A DNA stretch of 64,000 bases. Origin: Caenimonas sedimenti (lineage in GTDB: Bacteria; Pseudomonadota; Gammaproteobacteria; Burkholderiales; Burkholderiaceae_C). Below the pieces are notes generated by a model. It ran no database searches and was not told the origin of the DNA. It saw only the letters and a program-made list of their open reading frames with translations. Of this stretch, positions 53,330 to 62,052 are shown one piece after another. The position numbers and the translations under genes are program-made. Location of the stretch: contig NZ_VOBQ01000008.1 in assembly GCF_007833165.1 (NCBI RefSeq), positions 1 to 64,000 of the forward strand, in the 5' to 3' direction. Position 1 is the first letter of the stretch. Every line of letters begins with the position of its first letter.

Positions 53330-54523
53330 ATGAGCGTCAACTCCGGTGTGGTGATGCCGGTGGCTGCGATGTTGGCCGCGCAGGCCGTGCTGTCGATGGC
53401 CACCGTCACCCTGCCCGTGCTGGCGCCGGCGGTCGTTGCCGAATCGGGCCCCCCGTTCTCGTGGCTGGGGCTGTACGTCGCCTTGATCTACGCCACCAGC
53501 ATGGCGTCCGGGCTGATCAGTGGCGCGCTGGTGCGGCGCTGGGGCGCTCTGCGGTTGAGCCAACTGTGTTTGCTCAGCGCCTGCGCAGGCGCCTGCCTCC
53601 TCGGCACTGGCCACGTCGCCGGCATGGCTGCCGCGGCGGTCATGCTGGGCATGGGCTATGGCCCTTTGAACCCGGCCAGCTCGCACCTGCTGAATCGCGT
53701 GGCATCGCCGCACCATCGGTCCAAGATCTTCTCGCTCAAGCAGACCGGCGTTCCCCTGGGTGCTGTACTGGCCGGGGCCTTGCTGCCACCGCTGGTGCTC
53801 TGGGGTGGGTGGCGCGTGGCGGTGTGGGTGGTGGCCGGCACGTGCGCGATGCTGGCGCTTGCGCTGCAGCCGTTGCGCGCCGCCTTCGACACCGACCGGC
53901 AGGCCGGCGCCCGTGTCGGTCTGGACAGCTTGGCCGAGCCCGCGCGCATGGCCCTGGCCGACCCCGCCCTTCGACCGCTGGCGTTCAGTTCATTCTGCTA
54001 CGCGGCATTGCAGCTGTGCCTGGGCACCTACTTGGTGACCTACCTGACCACCGAGCAAGGCTACAGCCTGGTGCAGGCCGGCCTGACGCTGGCGGTGACG
54101 CAGGCAGCGGGCATTGCAGGGCGCCTGGTGTCAGGCGACCTGGCCGACCGCAGTGGAGAGCCGCGCAGGGTGATGGGTGCGATGGGATGCCTGATGGGCC
54201 TGTGCGCGTTCGTCAGCGCGTTCGCCGGCGCTTGGCCCACGCCGTTGCTCCTGTTGCTCTACGCGGTGTTCGGCGCGAGCGCCATCGGCTGGAACGGCGT
54301 GTACCTGGCCGAGGTAGCGCGGCGCGCACCAGCCGGCGCCGTGAGCGTCGCAACCGCAGGGGCGCTGTTCGTCACCTTCGCCGGCGTGCTTGCCGGCCCT
54401 CCGGCCTTCTCATTCATGGTCCTGGCAGGCATGAGCTACGGCGCTGCCTTCATGGCCTTCGCGGCCCCCGCGCTGCTCTGTGGCCTGGCCCTGATGCGGC
54501 GCACCCGACGGCAGGCCGGCTGA
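53330..54523 (+). CDS. MFS transporter
   Basis: This 397-residue protein has about twelve hydrophobic segments and the MFS loop 2-3 signature in a degenerate form (SGALVRRWGALRLS), with a second copy-like motif SGDLADRSGEPRRVM in the middle loop. SHLLNRVASPHHRSKIFSLKQTGVPLG is typical of carboxylate/CynX-like members. It would import the growth substrate or export an intermediate. It is the last gene of the plus-strand operon before a new promoter region. Confidence 0.85.
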   Translation: MSVNSGVVMPVAAMLAAQAVLSMATVTLPVLAPAVVAESGPPFSWLGLYVALIYATSMASGLISGALVRRWGALRLSQLCLLSACAGACLLGTGHVAGMAAAAVMLGMGYGPLNPASSHLLNRVASPHHRSKIFSLKQTGVPLGAVLAGALLPPLVLWGGWRVAVWVVAGTCAMLALALQPLRAAFDTDRQAGARVGLDSLAEPARMALADPALRPLAFSSFCYAALQLCLGTYLVTYLTTEQGYSLVQAGLTLAVTQAAGIAGRLVSGDLADRSGEPRRVMGAMGCLMGLCAFVSAFAGAWPTPLLLLLYAVFGASAIGWNGVYLAEVARRAPAGAVSVATAGALFVTFAGVLAGPPAFSFMVLAGMSYGAAFMAFAAPALLCGLALMRRTRRQAG

Positions 54524-54585
54524 CATCTGTTCCTGCCCGCAGCTGTCCAAGATTCTTGACGAACGCAGCCTTTTGGTTCATGCTT

Positions 54586-54607
54586 AAAACAAACGAACGA
54601 TTGTTTT
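54586..54607. promoter_or_regulatory. Palindromic operator upstream of the second TetR gene
   Basis: AAAACAA (54586-54592) pairs with TTGTTTT (54601-54607), and CG pairs (94-95, 98-99) flank an AA centre, giving a near-perfect 22-bp palindrome. It lies 25 bp upstream of the TetR start. A TTGACG hexamer at 54556-54561 could be a -35 box, with a weak -10 around 54579-54589. It fits autoregulation of TetR plus the B12-mutase genes. The core CGAACG is shared with the other operator-like sites, but the arms differ. Confidence 0.6.
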
Positions 54608-54632
54608 TCAACTGCTAGCTGGTCAACGCCCC

Positions 54633-55223
54633 ATGTCCTCCCGCCCGCTGCGCGCGCCCCGCTCCGACAGCCGCCTGCAAGGCCTGCTGGACGTGGCCGC
54701 GAACCTGTTCGCCCAGCGCGGCTATGCCGCGACCTCGATGCGCGACATCGCGCTGGGCGTGAAGATGCTGCCGGGCTCGGTCTACTACCACTTCGCGTCG
54801 AAGGAAGAGCTGCTGGTCGCAGTCTACGAAGCCGGTGTCGGCGAGCTGGAGGGTGCCGTGCACGCGGCCCTGAAGCCGAGCGCCGAACCCTGGGTGAGGC
54901 TCGAAGCCGCCTGCCTGGCGCACCTGCAGACCGTGCTCAAGAGCAGCGACTACGCGCAGGTGCTGATCCGGGTACTGCCCGAGGACGTGCCGCCGGTGGC
55001 CGAACGCCTGCGTACGCTGCGCGCCGGCTACGAGCAGGTGTTCCGCGAGCTGGTGGCCGCCCTGCCCCTGCCCGCAGGGACCGACCGGCACGCGCTTCGC
55101 TTGATGCTGCTCGGTGCGCTCAACTGGGCGCGCTTCTGGTTCGATCCGCAAGGCCGCGAGACCCCGCGCAGCCTGGCACGCAAATTCGTGGGGCTCCTGA
55201 AGGAAGCACAACATGCAGCATGA
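54633..55223 (+). CDS. TetR-family regulator of the B12-mutase operon
   Basis: This 196-residue TetR protein has its DNA-binding domain at about 15-65 (LLDVAANLFAQRGYAATSMRDIALGVKM, then GSVYYHFASKEELL). It overlaps the B12-binding subunit gene by 11 bp, so it is part of the operon it probably controls. The effector domain should recognise a CoA ester, as in related FadR/AtuR-like regulators; this is inference. It is distinct in sequence from the TetR at 15510-16175. Confidence 0.9.
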   Translation: MSSRPLRAPRSDSRLQGLLDVAANLFAQRGYAATSMRDIALGVKMLPGSVYYHFASKEELLVAVYEAGVGELEGAVHAALKPSAEPWVRLEAACLAHLQTVLKSSDYAQVLIRVLPEDVPPVAERLRTLRAGYEQVFRELVAALPLPAGTDRHALRLMLLGALNWARFWFDPQGRETPRSLARKFVGLLKEAQHAA

Positions 55224-55638
55224 ACGCCCGCCCAAGGTCATCGTCACCAAGATCGGCTTCGACGGTCATGATCGCGGCAGCCGCGTCATCGCCGCCTGCC
55301 TGCGTGATTCCGGCATGGAGGTGATCTACACCCCGCCGTGGCAGGAGATCCCCACCGTCGTCAAGCTGGCGATGGAAGAGGACGCCGACGTCATCGGCAT
55401 CTCGTCACTGGCCACCGACCACCTGATCGTGCCCAGGCTGATGGACGCGCTGCGCGCCGCCGGGCTGGCCGACATCCAGGTCATCGTCGGGGGCATCGTG
55501 CCCGCCAAGGACGAGAAGGTGCTGCTGGCGGCCGGCGTAGCCCAGGTCTTCCACCCCGGCGCCGCGCTCGACGACATCGTCACCACTGTGCGCGCGCTGG
55601 CCGCCGCGCGCCACGCCCGCCAAGGAGCCGCCACATGA
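55213..55638 (+). CDS. Cobalamin-binding small subunit of an acyl-CoA mutase
   Basis: This 141-residue protein is a stand-alone B12-binding domain. The base-off cobalamin motif GFDGHDRG (DxHxxG; the His replaces the lower ligand) is at about residue 16, followed by [10 protein letters not shown] and the [10 protein letters not shown] glycine motif. It is organised like the small subunits of 2-hydroxyisobutyryl-CoA mutase (HcmB) and isobutyryl-CoA mutase (IcmB). Its gene overlaps TetR by 11 bp and the large subunit by 4 bp. Confidence 0.92.
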   Translation: MQHERPPKVIVTKIGFDGHDRGSRVIAACLRDSGMEVIYTPPWQEIPTVVKLAMEEDADVIGISSLATDHLIVPRLMDALRAAGLADIQVIVGGIVPAKDEKVLLAAGVAQVFHPGAALDDIVTTVRALAAARHARQGAAT

Positions 55639-57317
55639 ACAAGCCCGTTTCGCAAATCGCCGCAACCGACCTGTCGCAGGCCCAGGTCCGCTGGGAACAG
55701 GAGTTTGCCGCCGGTGCCGGACAACCCGAGCCGCTGCGCAATCGGTCCGGCGTCGAAATCAAGCCGCTATACACGCCGCGCGACTGGTCGGGCACGGCTT
55801 ATGCAGACAGCCTGGGCTTCCCCGGCGAGTACCCTTACACCCGTGGCATCTACCCCACGATGTACCGGGGGCGCAGCTGGTCGCAGCGCCAGCTCATCGG
55901 CCTGGGGGTGCCCGAGGATTACAACAGCCGGGTCAAGGAGATGCTGGCGCTCGGCGCGTCGGCGCTGTCGCTCATCCCGTGCAACTCGGTCTTCCGCGGC
56001 TACGACGCGGACGAGGTTCCGGCCGAGTTGCTGGGGACCTGCGGCACGGTGATCAATCACGTCGGCGACATGGACCGCGCGCTCGACGGCGTGCCCATCG
56101 GCGAGCTGTCCACGGCCATGAACGACCCTTCGCCGTTCACCCTGCTGGCCTTCGAACTGGCGGTGGCCAAGCGGCGCGGCGTGCCCTGGACGCGCATCAC
56201 CGGCACCTCGAACCAGAGCGACTGCATCTCGCACTTCGTCGCCAACCACATGTTCTTCCGCATCGCGCTGCAGGGCGCGCGGCGCATCGTGGTCGACCAC
56301 ATCGCCTTCGCCAACGAGCAGGTGCCGGGCTGGAACCCGCTGTCCATCGTCGGCCAGCACATGCAGCAGGCGGGGGCCACGCCGGCGGAGGCGATGGCCT
56401 TCACCCTGTGCTCGGCGATCCAGTACGCCGAAGACTGCATCGCCGCGGGCATGGACCCCGACCGCTTCCTGCCGCGCTTCACCTTCTTCTTCGACATCTC
56501 GGTCAGCCTGTTCGAAGAAGTGGCCAAGTTCCGCGCCGGCCGACGCATCTGGGCCAAGCTATGCCGCGAGCGCTTCGGCGCCAAGGACCCACGCTCCTGG
56601 CGCTTCAAGTTCCACGGCCAGACGTCGGGCGTGGACCTGACGCGCCAGCAACCGCTGAACAACATCGCCCGCGTCACCACCCAGGCCATGGCCGGCATCT
56701 TTGGCGGCCTGCAGTCGTTGCATACCGATGGCTACGATGAGGTGTTCTCCACCCCCACGACGGAAGCCGCGCGCATCGCCGTGGCGACGCAGAACATCCT
56801 GCGCGAGGAAGCCCACCTCACCGACGTCATCGACCCCCTGGGCGGCTCGTATTACGTCGAGTCGTTGACCGACGCGATGCAGCAGAAGATCGAAGCCATC
56901 ATCGACCGAATCGACGCCGCGGGCGGCATGTACAAGGCGGTTGAACAGGGCCTGGTGCAGAAGATGATCGGCGACTCGGCGCTGGCCTTCCAGAAGCGCG
57001 TCGACGCCGGCGAGGAGACCGTGGTCGGTGTCAACAAGTACGCCGTCGAGGAAGACTCGACCGCCTATCCCGCGCTCGACTACCCGGACCGCGCGCGCAT
57101 GGACGAATACCTGACCCGACTCAAGGCCTTCAAGGCCGAACGCTCCGCCTCTGCGGTGGAGAAGGCGCTCGCTGCGCTGGCCGCGGCCGCGCAGTCGAAG
57201 CGGGACAACGTCTTCGCGCAGGTCGTCGCCGCGGCCGAAGCCTGCGCCACGCATGGGGAGATCTGCGCCACGCTGCGTCGTGAACTGGGCTTCGGTCAGC
57301 CCTTGACGATCGTTTGA
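55635..57317 (+). CDS. Adenosylcobalamin-dependent acyl-CoA mutase, large subunit, atypical active site
   Basis: This 560-residue protein is the substrate-binding TIM barrel of the methylmalonyl-CoA mutase family, clear from [19 protein letters not shown], the catalytic-His segment [32 protein letters not shown] and [15 protein letters not shown]. The substrate-specifying residues are unlike the described types. Leu87 is at the site of MCM Tyr89/HCM Ile90. The xxFDxP block reads [14 protein letters not shown] (residues 111-124), so HCM Asp117 becomes Ile114. Gln241 replaces MCM Tyr243, while His242 is kept. It should isomerise a branched acyl-CoA, but which one cannot be told. Size matches HcmA/IcmA. 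Confidence 0.9.
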   Translation: MNKPVSQIAATDLSQAQVRWEQEFAAGAGQPEPLRNRSGVEIKPLYTPRDWSGTAYADSLGFPGEYPYTRGIYPTMYRGRSWSQRQLIGLGVPEDYNSRVKEMLALGASALSLIPCNSVFRGYDADEVPAELLGTCGTVINHVGDMDRALDGVPIGELSTAMNDPSPFTLLAFELAVAKRRGVPWTRITGTSNQSDCISHFVANHMFFRIALQGARRIVVDHIAFANEQVPGWNPLSIVGQHMQQAGATPAEAMAFTLCSAIQYAEDCIAAGMDPDRFLPRFTFFFDISVSLFEEVAKFRAGRRIWAKLCRERFGAKDPRSWRFKFHGQTSGVDLTRQQPLNNIARVTTQAMAGIFGGLQSLHTDGYDEVFSTPTTEAARIAVATQNILREEAHLTDVIDPLGGSYYVESLTDAMQQKIEAIIDRIDAAGGMYKAVEQGLVQKMIGDSALAFQKRVDAGEETVVGVNKYAVEEDSTAYPALDYPDRARMDEYLTRLKAFKAERSASAVEKALAALAAAAQSKRDNVFAQVVAAAEACATHGEICATLRRELGFGQPLTIV

Positions 57318-58537
57318 TGAACGCCCGAACGAACTCGCTCGAAGCCATCCTGGCAGGCGACCGGCGCGCGGTGGCGCGCGCGATCACGGCGCTGGAAAAC
57401 GACAGCGACACCGCGCACACCGTCCGCGCCGGGGTGGCCGCGCACGTGGGCCGCGCGCATGTCGTCGGCGTCACCGGGCCACCGGGGGGCGGCAAGTCCA
57501 CGCTGGTGTCGGGCCTGATCAGGCAGTTGCGCGGGCGCGGCCGCACGGTGGCGGTGGTCGCGGTCGATCCGTCCAGCCCCTTCACCGGCGGCGCCGTGCT
57601 CGGCGATCGCGTCCGCATGGGCGAGCACCAGGCCGACGAAGGGGTATTCATCCGCTCGCTGGCGTCGCGCGGCCACCTGGGCGGGCTGGCACGTTCGGCC
57701 AGCGACGTCGTCGATGTCTTCGATGCCGCCGGCTACCACACGGTGATCGTCGAAACCGTCGGCGCCGGCCAGTCCGAGGTCGAGGTCACGCGCATCGCCG
57801 ACACCCGCCTGGTGGTCTGCCCGCCCGGGCTGGGCGACGACATCCAGGCCATCAAGGCCGGCGTGCTGGAGATTGCCGACGCCTTCGTAGTCAGCAAGGC
57901 CGACCTGCCCGACGCCCAGAGAACCGAGAATGAACTGCTGTCGATGCTCACGCTGCGCCGCGGCCCGGCTGCCACGCCGCCGGTTTTGCGCACCATCGCG
58001 GCCACCGGCGAAGGCTTGCGCGAACTGGTCGACTGGCTGGAACAGCGCACGCAGCGCGGCAGCCGCCACGCCGCCACTGAGGACCGCGCTGCGCGCGAAT
58101 TGGTCGGGCGTTCGATCGCCGCCGACGGCTACGGCAGGCATCTGGGGCTCGAACTCGTGGCCGCCGCTCGTGGCACGGCCACCGTGCGCATGAGGGTGGG
58201 GCCGCAGCATCTGAACTTCAACGGCCGCTGCCACGGCGGCGCCATCTTCTCCCTGGCCGACATGGCGCTCGGCCTGGCCTGCAATTCCCACGGCACGATC
58301 GCCGCGTTGATCGACGGCAACATCAGCATCTCGACCGGCGTCGAGCCGGGCGACTGGCTGGTGGCGCATGCCACCGAGGTGTCGCGCTCGCGCAAGGTCG
58401 GCGTGTACCGTGTCGACGTGAAGCGTGCTGGTGATCAGGCGCACATCGCCTGCGTGTCGGGAACGGTCTACATCACCGGCAAGCCGGTGCCGGTCGCCGC
58501 GCCGGGTGACCGGCCGGACTTCACACCGCTGAACTGA
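57317..58537 (+). CDS. meaB: MeaB-type GTPase fused to a PaaI-like hotdog thioesterase
   Basis: This 406-residue protein has two domains. Residues 1 to about 255 are a G3E GTPase of the MeaB/ArgK type: P-loop GVTGPPGGGKST (51-62), VAVDPSSPFTGGAVLGDRVRM, the ETVGAGQSEVEV segment and SKADL as the base-specificity motif. MeaB proteins guard B12 loading of mutases. Residues about 262-400 are a hotdog domain with NFNGRCHGGAIFSLADMALGLACNS (His306), as in PaaI thioesterases. The hotdog stands where MeaB normally has its C-terminal dimerisation arm. ATG 57317 overlaps the mutase stop (TGATG). Confidence 0.92.
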   Translation: MNARTNSLEAILAGDRRAVARAITALENDSDTAHTVRAGVAAHVGRAHVVGVTGPPGGGKSTLVSGLIRQLRGRGRTVAVVAVDPSSPFTGGAVLGDRVRMGEHQADEGVFIRSLASRGHLGGLARSASDVVDVFDAAGYHTVIVETVGAGQSEVEVTRIADTRLVVCPPGLGDDIQAIKAGVLEIADAFVVSKADLPDAQRTENELLSMLTLRRGPAATPPVLRTIAATGEGLRELVDWLEQRTQRGSRHAATEDRAARELVGRSIAADGYGRHLGLELVAAARGTATVRMRVGPQHLNFNGRCHGGAIFSLADMALGLACNSHGTIAALIDGNISISTGVEPGDWLVAHATEVSRSRKVGVYRVDVKRAGDQAHIACVSGTVYITGKPVPVAAPGDRPDFTPLN

Positions 58538-58869
58538 TGGCCCGCCCGCCGATCCGTCTGTTCAAACGTGCCCTGGCCGCAGGCGCCCGCCCCGACGCGT
58601 GTGCGCCGGCCGCGGCGGCCGCACAGGCGAGTGCGCTGGCCTTGCTGTCACGCAGCGTGGCGATGGGGCACCGCCGCCTGGCGTTACTGCGGCTGCTGGC
58701 CGCGGTGCGTGTCGGTGCGGTCGTCCCGGCGTCCGACTGGGCCTATTGCGGCGAGGTGGCATCGCAAGTGGCGGATGGGGCCCTCCGCGGCCTGTTTGCC
58801 GAGGCCGAAAGGGTGGGCGTGGGGCTCGGCACCGCCCGAGGCGCCCATGCCGCCCTCGCACGCGCCTGA
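58537..58869 (+). CDS. Small hypothetical protein, last gene of the mutase operon
   Basis: A 110-residue Ala-rich frame whose ATG overlaps the stop of the MeaB fusion by 1 nt (TGATG), the same junction style as between other genes of this operon. The protein is helical with a basic N-terminus and the segments SRSVAMGHRRLALLRLLAAVRVGAVV and ALRGLFAEAERVGVG. No family is recognised. The coupling supports a real gene; the low-complexity composition argues for caution. A GC-rich inverted repeat follows (TGCCGA 58886-58891, TCGGCA 58900-58905), possibly a weak two-way terminator. Confidence 0.55.
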   Translation: MARPPIRLFKRALAAGARPDACAPAAAAAQASALALLSRSVAMGHRRLALLRLLAAVRVGAVVPASDWAYCGEVASQVADGALRGLFAEAERVGVGLGTARGAHAALARA

Positions 58870-58914
58870 AGACGCCAAGGGCTGCTGCCGACACGATGTT
58901 CGGCACCCGTTGGC

Positions 58915-59671
58915 CTACAGGAACTCAGTGCCGCCATCGACCATCAAGGTCTGTCCGGTCATGAAATGGCTGTCGGTCGACAGCAAGAAGGCAATGGTGC
59001 CGACCAGGTCAACAGCCTCCAGGTTGCGTTGCAACGCCTGACTTCCGGCGATGGCCTTGGTCACCTGCTCGTGCTTTGCGCCGAAGTAGCTCGTCGTTCC
59101 CTCGGTCAGCACCAGCGACGGCGCCACTGAATTGACGCGAATCCAGTCGCGCCCCAGTTCGCGCGCCAGGCAGCGCGTGATGCCGATGACCGCCGCCTTG
59201 GACACGCCGTAGTCGATGGCATACGCCATGCCATGCACGGCGGCCAGCGACGAGATGTTGACGATGCTGCCGCCGCCGGTCTTGCGCATGCGGCACGGCT
59301 GCCTTGCACATCTGCCAGATGCCCTTCACGTTGACGTTCATCACCGCGTCCCACTGCTTCTCTTCGATCTGGTCGAAGCGGGCACCCTTGATGTCGGCGT
59401 ACAGCGCAGCGTTGTTCACCAGCCCGTCGAGCCGGCCGAACTCGGCCACGGCCGTTTCGGCCGAGGCCAGGCAAGACGCCATGTCGGTCACGTCCAGACG
59501 CACGGCCATAGCGCGACCGCCCGCGCCGCGGATCGCGGCAACGGTCTCTTCACAGGGCCGCAGATCGCCGCACACCACTGCCGCGCCCTCGGCGGCGAGC
59601 CGCTCGGCGAAGCCTCTGCCCAGGCCGCGCGCGGCGCCGGTGACGATGACGACTCGTTCCTTCATTCTCAT
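58915..59671 (-). pseudogene. SDR-family dehydrogenase with a frameshift
   Basis: Two overlapping minus-strand frames together make one normal SDR of about 250 residues. The first (from 59671) gives VTGAARGLGRGFAERLA, NNAALYADIKG and ends its homology at KAAVPHA. The second (from 59289) continues MRKTGGGSIVNISSLAAVHG, YGVSKAAVIG (YxxxK), and DGGTEFL. The join near 59288-59295 is explained by loss of 2 nt between the codons for PH and MRK. It is a recent mutation or a sequencing error. The start overlaps the stop of the Rieske oxygenase by 4 bp, so the two were one operon. Confidence 0.8.
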
Positions 59672-60843
59672 GCTGCGTCTCCTGGTGGGGTGGTTTCACC
59701 GACGGCCTGCGCCACGGTACGTTGGAAGTAGGCCAGCGCCGGTTCGTTGCGCCCGTAAGTGGCATGGGTCTGCGCCCCGGATGCAAAACCTCGCTGCATG
59801 CCTTCGCTGGCGGGGAAGTCCTCCTCGCAGACGGTACGGATGGTCAGATCCATGTTGCGCTGCCAGTGGCGCCGCGCGCTGTCGGAGTCGACCGGGTTCG
59901 GCACGTGGAAGTCGAGGTACATGGTGCACTCGTCGACCTTGCCTGGTGTCGGGTAGACCCGCCAGGTCTCGACGTGGTCGACCTGCATGACAAAGACAGT
60001 GTTGGGGAACAGCACGTAAACGATGGTGTGGTGAGGGATCAGGTCCCACTCGCTTTCGGGCAGGCCGCGCTGGCTCTCCAGGCTGCGCCGCGGCAGCACC
60101 TCGCGCAGGTGCAGGCCGAATGGCTTGAACAGACATAGGTTGGGGTGAAAGAGCGGCGCCACCGAGTCGCGATGCAGCACGCTGAAGTGGTAGCTCTCGA
60201 GGAAGGTGTCGATGACCAGCTTCCAATTCAGCTGCCGCCGGATCTCACGCGTCTCATAGTGGTGGTAGCCGGCCAGGCCGAAGGACGCGAACTCGGCGTC
60301 GAGTTCGCCCAGGAATCGCTGGGCATCGATCTCCAGGCCCTCCGGGCCGACGCTGGGCTGCACCCACAGCATGCCGTGGCGCTCTGCGAGCGGCAGCGGC
60401 GCAAGGCCGTAGGCAGCCTTGTCCAAACCGGGGAAGTTGCGCTGGTCGGGAATGCCGCGCAACTCGCCTTCGAGGCCGTAGGTCCAGCCGTGGTAGGGGC
60501 AGACGAAATTCTTCTGCCGCCCGCAGCCTTCGGCCACCCGTGCGCCACGGTGCCGGCAGACATTGTGGAAGGCACGCGCCCGGCCGTCCTTGCCGCGCGC
60601 CACGAGGATCGGGACGCCGCTGAGGTCGTCGGTGAAGTGGTCGCCCGGCTGCGGGATCTGGTTGGACAGACCCAGCAACAGCGGGTACTTGCGAAACAAC
60701 AGCGCCGACTCGCGCGCCAGGCGCTGCGGGCAGGTATAGGCACTCACCGGGTTGAAGCTGACCGCGTCGGCCAGATCCGTGGTGCCGGCGTCGATGTGGG
60801 CGAATGCTTGGCGCATCAGCGCCACCTGTTCGTCGCGGTTCAT
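59668..60843 (-). CDS. Rieske-type aromatic-ring-hydroxylating oxygenase, large subunit
   Basis: This 391-residue oxygenase alpha subunit has the Rieske [2Fe-2S] motif CRHRGARVAEGCG...FVCPYHGWTY (CxH...CxxH, about 95-120) and the mononuclear iron ligands in ESYHFSVLHRD. It resembles the three-component oxygenases for carnitine, phenylpropanoids and similar acids. No beta subunit, ferredoxin or reductase gene is visible, so electrons must come from partners elsewhere. ATG 60843 was preferred to GTG 60861. It is divergent from a Bug receptor gene, with an operator-like site between. Confidence 0.88.
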   Translation of the reverse strand: MNRDEQVALMRQAFAHIDAGTTDLADAVSFNPVSAYTCPQRLARESALLFRKYPLLLGLSNQIPQPGDHFTDDLSGVPILVARGKDGRARAFHNVCRHRGARVAEGCGRQKNFVCPYHGWTYGLEGELRGIPDQRNFPGLDKAAYGLAPLPLAERHGMLWVQPSVGPEGLEIDAQRFLGELDAEFASFGLAGYHHYETREIRRQLNWKLVIDTFLESYHFSVLHRDSVAPLFHPNLCLFKPFGLHLREVLPRRSLESQRGLPESEWDLIPHHTIVYVLFPNTVFVMQVDHVETWRVYPTPGKVDECTMYLDFHVPNPVDSDSARRHWQRNMDLTIRTVCEEDFPASEGMQRGFASGAQTHATYGRNEPALAYFQRTVAQAVGETTPPGDAA

Positions 60844-60885
60844 AGCTTTCGCCCGATGCACTGCGGGACCATGATTTTAGCTCGC

Positions 60886-60899
60886 CTAACGTACGATAG
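60886..60899. promoter_or_regulatory. Putative TetR operator, site 5
   Basis: CTAACGTACGATAG matches the CTAACGnnCGTTAG palindrome with one mismatch. It is within the 150-bp divergent region between the Rieske oxygenase and the Bug receptor, 42 bp from the oxygenase start, so it could control both. Confidence 0.58.
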
Positions 60900-60993
60900 G
60901 TAGACGATACAATGGATGGTGGGCTGGGCGCGATATGCGCCGCCGGCAGTGTCGCCGCGCGGCCTGCCCTGGCATACCGGCAATGGAGGAACC

Positions 60994-61968
60994 ATGTTCA
61001 GACGCCAATTCCCGGCGGTCGCCCTGCTCGGGTTGGCCTGCCTGGCTCAAGCTCACGCGCAGACCGCACAGAGCTACCCAGCCAAGCCGATCCGATTCAT
61101 CGTTCCCTACGCGCCCGGCGGCAGCACCAGCCACGTAGCGCGGCTCGTCGCCGCCAAGCTGGCCGAGAGCTGGGGCCAGCCGGTTGTGGTGGACAACAAG
61201 CCCGGCGGCAACACGGTGATCGGCTCCGACACCCTTGCGAAATCGCCGCCCGACGGTTACACGATCTCGCTGGCGGCGTCGACGCATGCGACGGTGCCCC
61301 ACCTCATTGCCAACCTGCCCTACGACCCGGTCAGGGACTTCACGCCTGTGGCCGCCATGGTCACCACCCAGCTCGTGCTGGTTCTGAACCCCGCGGTGCC
61401 GGCGAACAACGTGCTTGAGTTCATTGCGTTGGCCAAGGCCAAGCCCGACACGCTGAACTTCGCTGCGGTCGGCACCGGCAGTTCGACCCACCTGGCGGCC
61501 GAGGTATTCAAGAGTGTGACCGGTGTGCGCATGCAGCACGTGCCCTACAAGGGCACGGCGCCGGCGTTGACGGACCTCATCGGCGGTCAGATCCAGCTCA
61601 ACTTCGACACGCCGGTCACGTCGATCCCGCACGTCCAGGCCGGGCGCCTCAAGGCGCTGGCCATCACCGGCAAAGCGCGACTGGCCGCGCTGCCCGACGT
61701 GCCCACCTTCGCCGAAGCCGGCTTGCCGGAGTACGACTTTCAGCTTTGGTTCGGGGTGCTGGCGCCGGCCGGCACCCCCAAGGACATCGTGGACAAGATC
61801 TCCGCCGCGATCGGCAAGGTCCTGACGCTTCCCGATGTGAGACAGCAACTGGCGAACCAGGGCCTGGATGTCGCGTACCGCACCCCGGACCAGTTCAAGT
61901 CGCTGATCCGAGCCGATCTCGAGCGCTTCGGCAAAGTCATCAAGGCTGCCGGAATCAAGGCGGAGTAG
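60994..61968 (+). CDS. Bug-family (TTT) periplasmic substrate-binding protein
   Basis: This 324-residue protein has a signal peptide (about 1-23, ending AHAQT), IRFIVPYAPGGSTSHVARLVA, VVDNKPGGNTVIGSDTLAKSPPDGYTI and PTFAEAGLPEYDFQLWFGVLAPAGTPKDIVDKI. It is a second, separate Bug protein, clearly homologous to the one at 49629-50606. ATG 60994 follows GGAGGA at ideal spacing. It precedes the BadH/BadI-like genes and may bind the alicyclic acid that they help to degrade. Confidence 0.92.
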   Translation: MFRRQFPAVALLGLACLAQAHAQTAQSYPAKPIRFIVPYAPGGSTSHVARLVAAKLAESWGQPVVVDNKPGGNTVIGSDTLAKSPPDGYTISLAASTHATVPHLIANLPYDPVRDFTPVAAMVTTQLVLVLNPAVPANNVLEFIALAKAKPDTLNFAAVGTGSSTHLAAEVFKSVTGVRMQHVPYKGTAPALTDLIGGQIQLNFDTPVTSIPHVQAGRLKALAITGKARLAALPDVPTFAEAGLPEYDFQLWFGVLAPAGTPKDIVDKISAAIGKVLTLPDVRQQLANQGLDVAYRTPDQFKSLIRADLERFGKVIKAAGIKAE

Positions 61969-61977
61969 CGGCCCCAT

Positions 61978-61999
61978 ATCAAACTAACACCTGTTTGAT
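61978..61999. promoter_or_regulatory. Inverted repeat upstream of the badH-like gene
   Basis: ATCAAAC (61978-61984) and GTTTGAT (61993-61999) form a perfect 7-bp inverted repeat with an 8-nt spacer, just before a TATACT hexamer (62004-62009) that looks like a -10 box. The site begins 10 bp after the Bug gene stop and 75 bp before the SDR start. Its sequence differs from the CTAACG sites, so another regulator may act here. Confidence 0.5.
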
Positions 62000-62052
62000 T
62001 GCTATACTATGGGACCGGCGCCGCGGAGGCGCTCTCACGGCAAAGGAAGACC

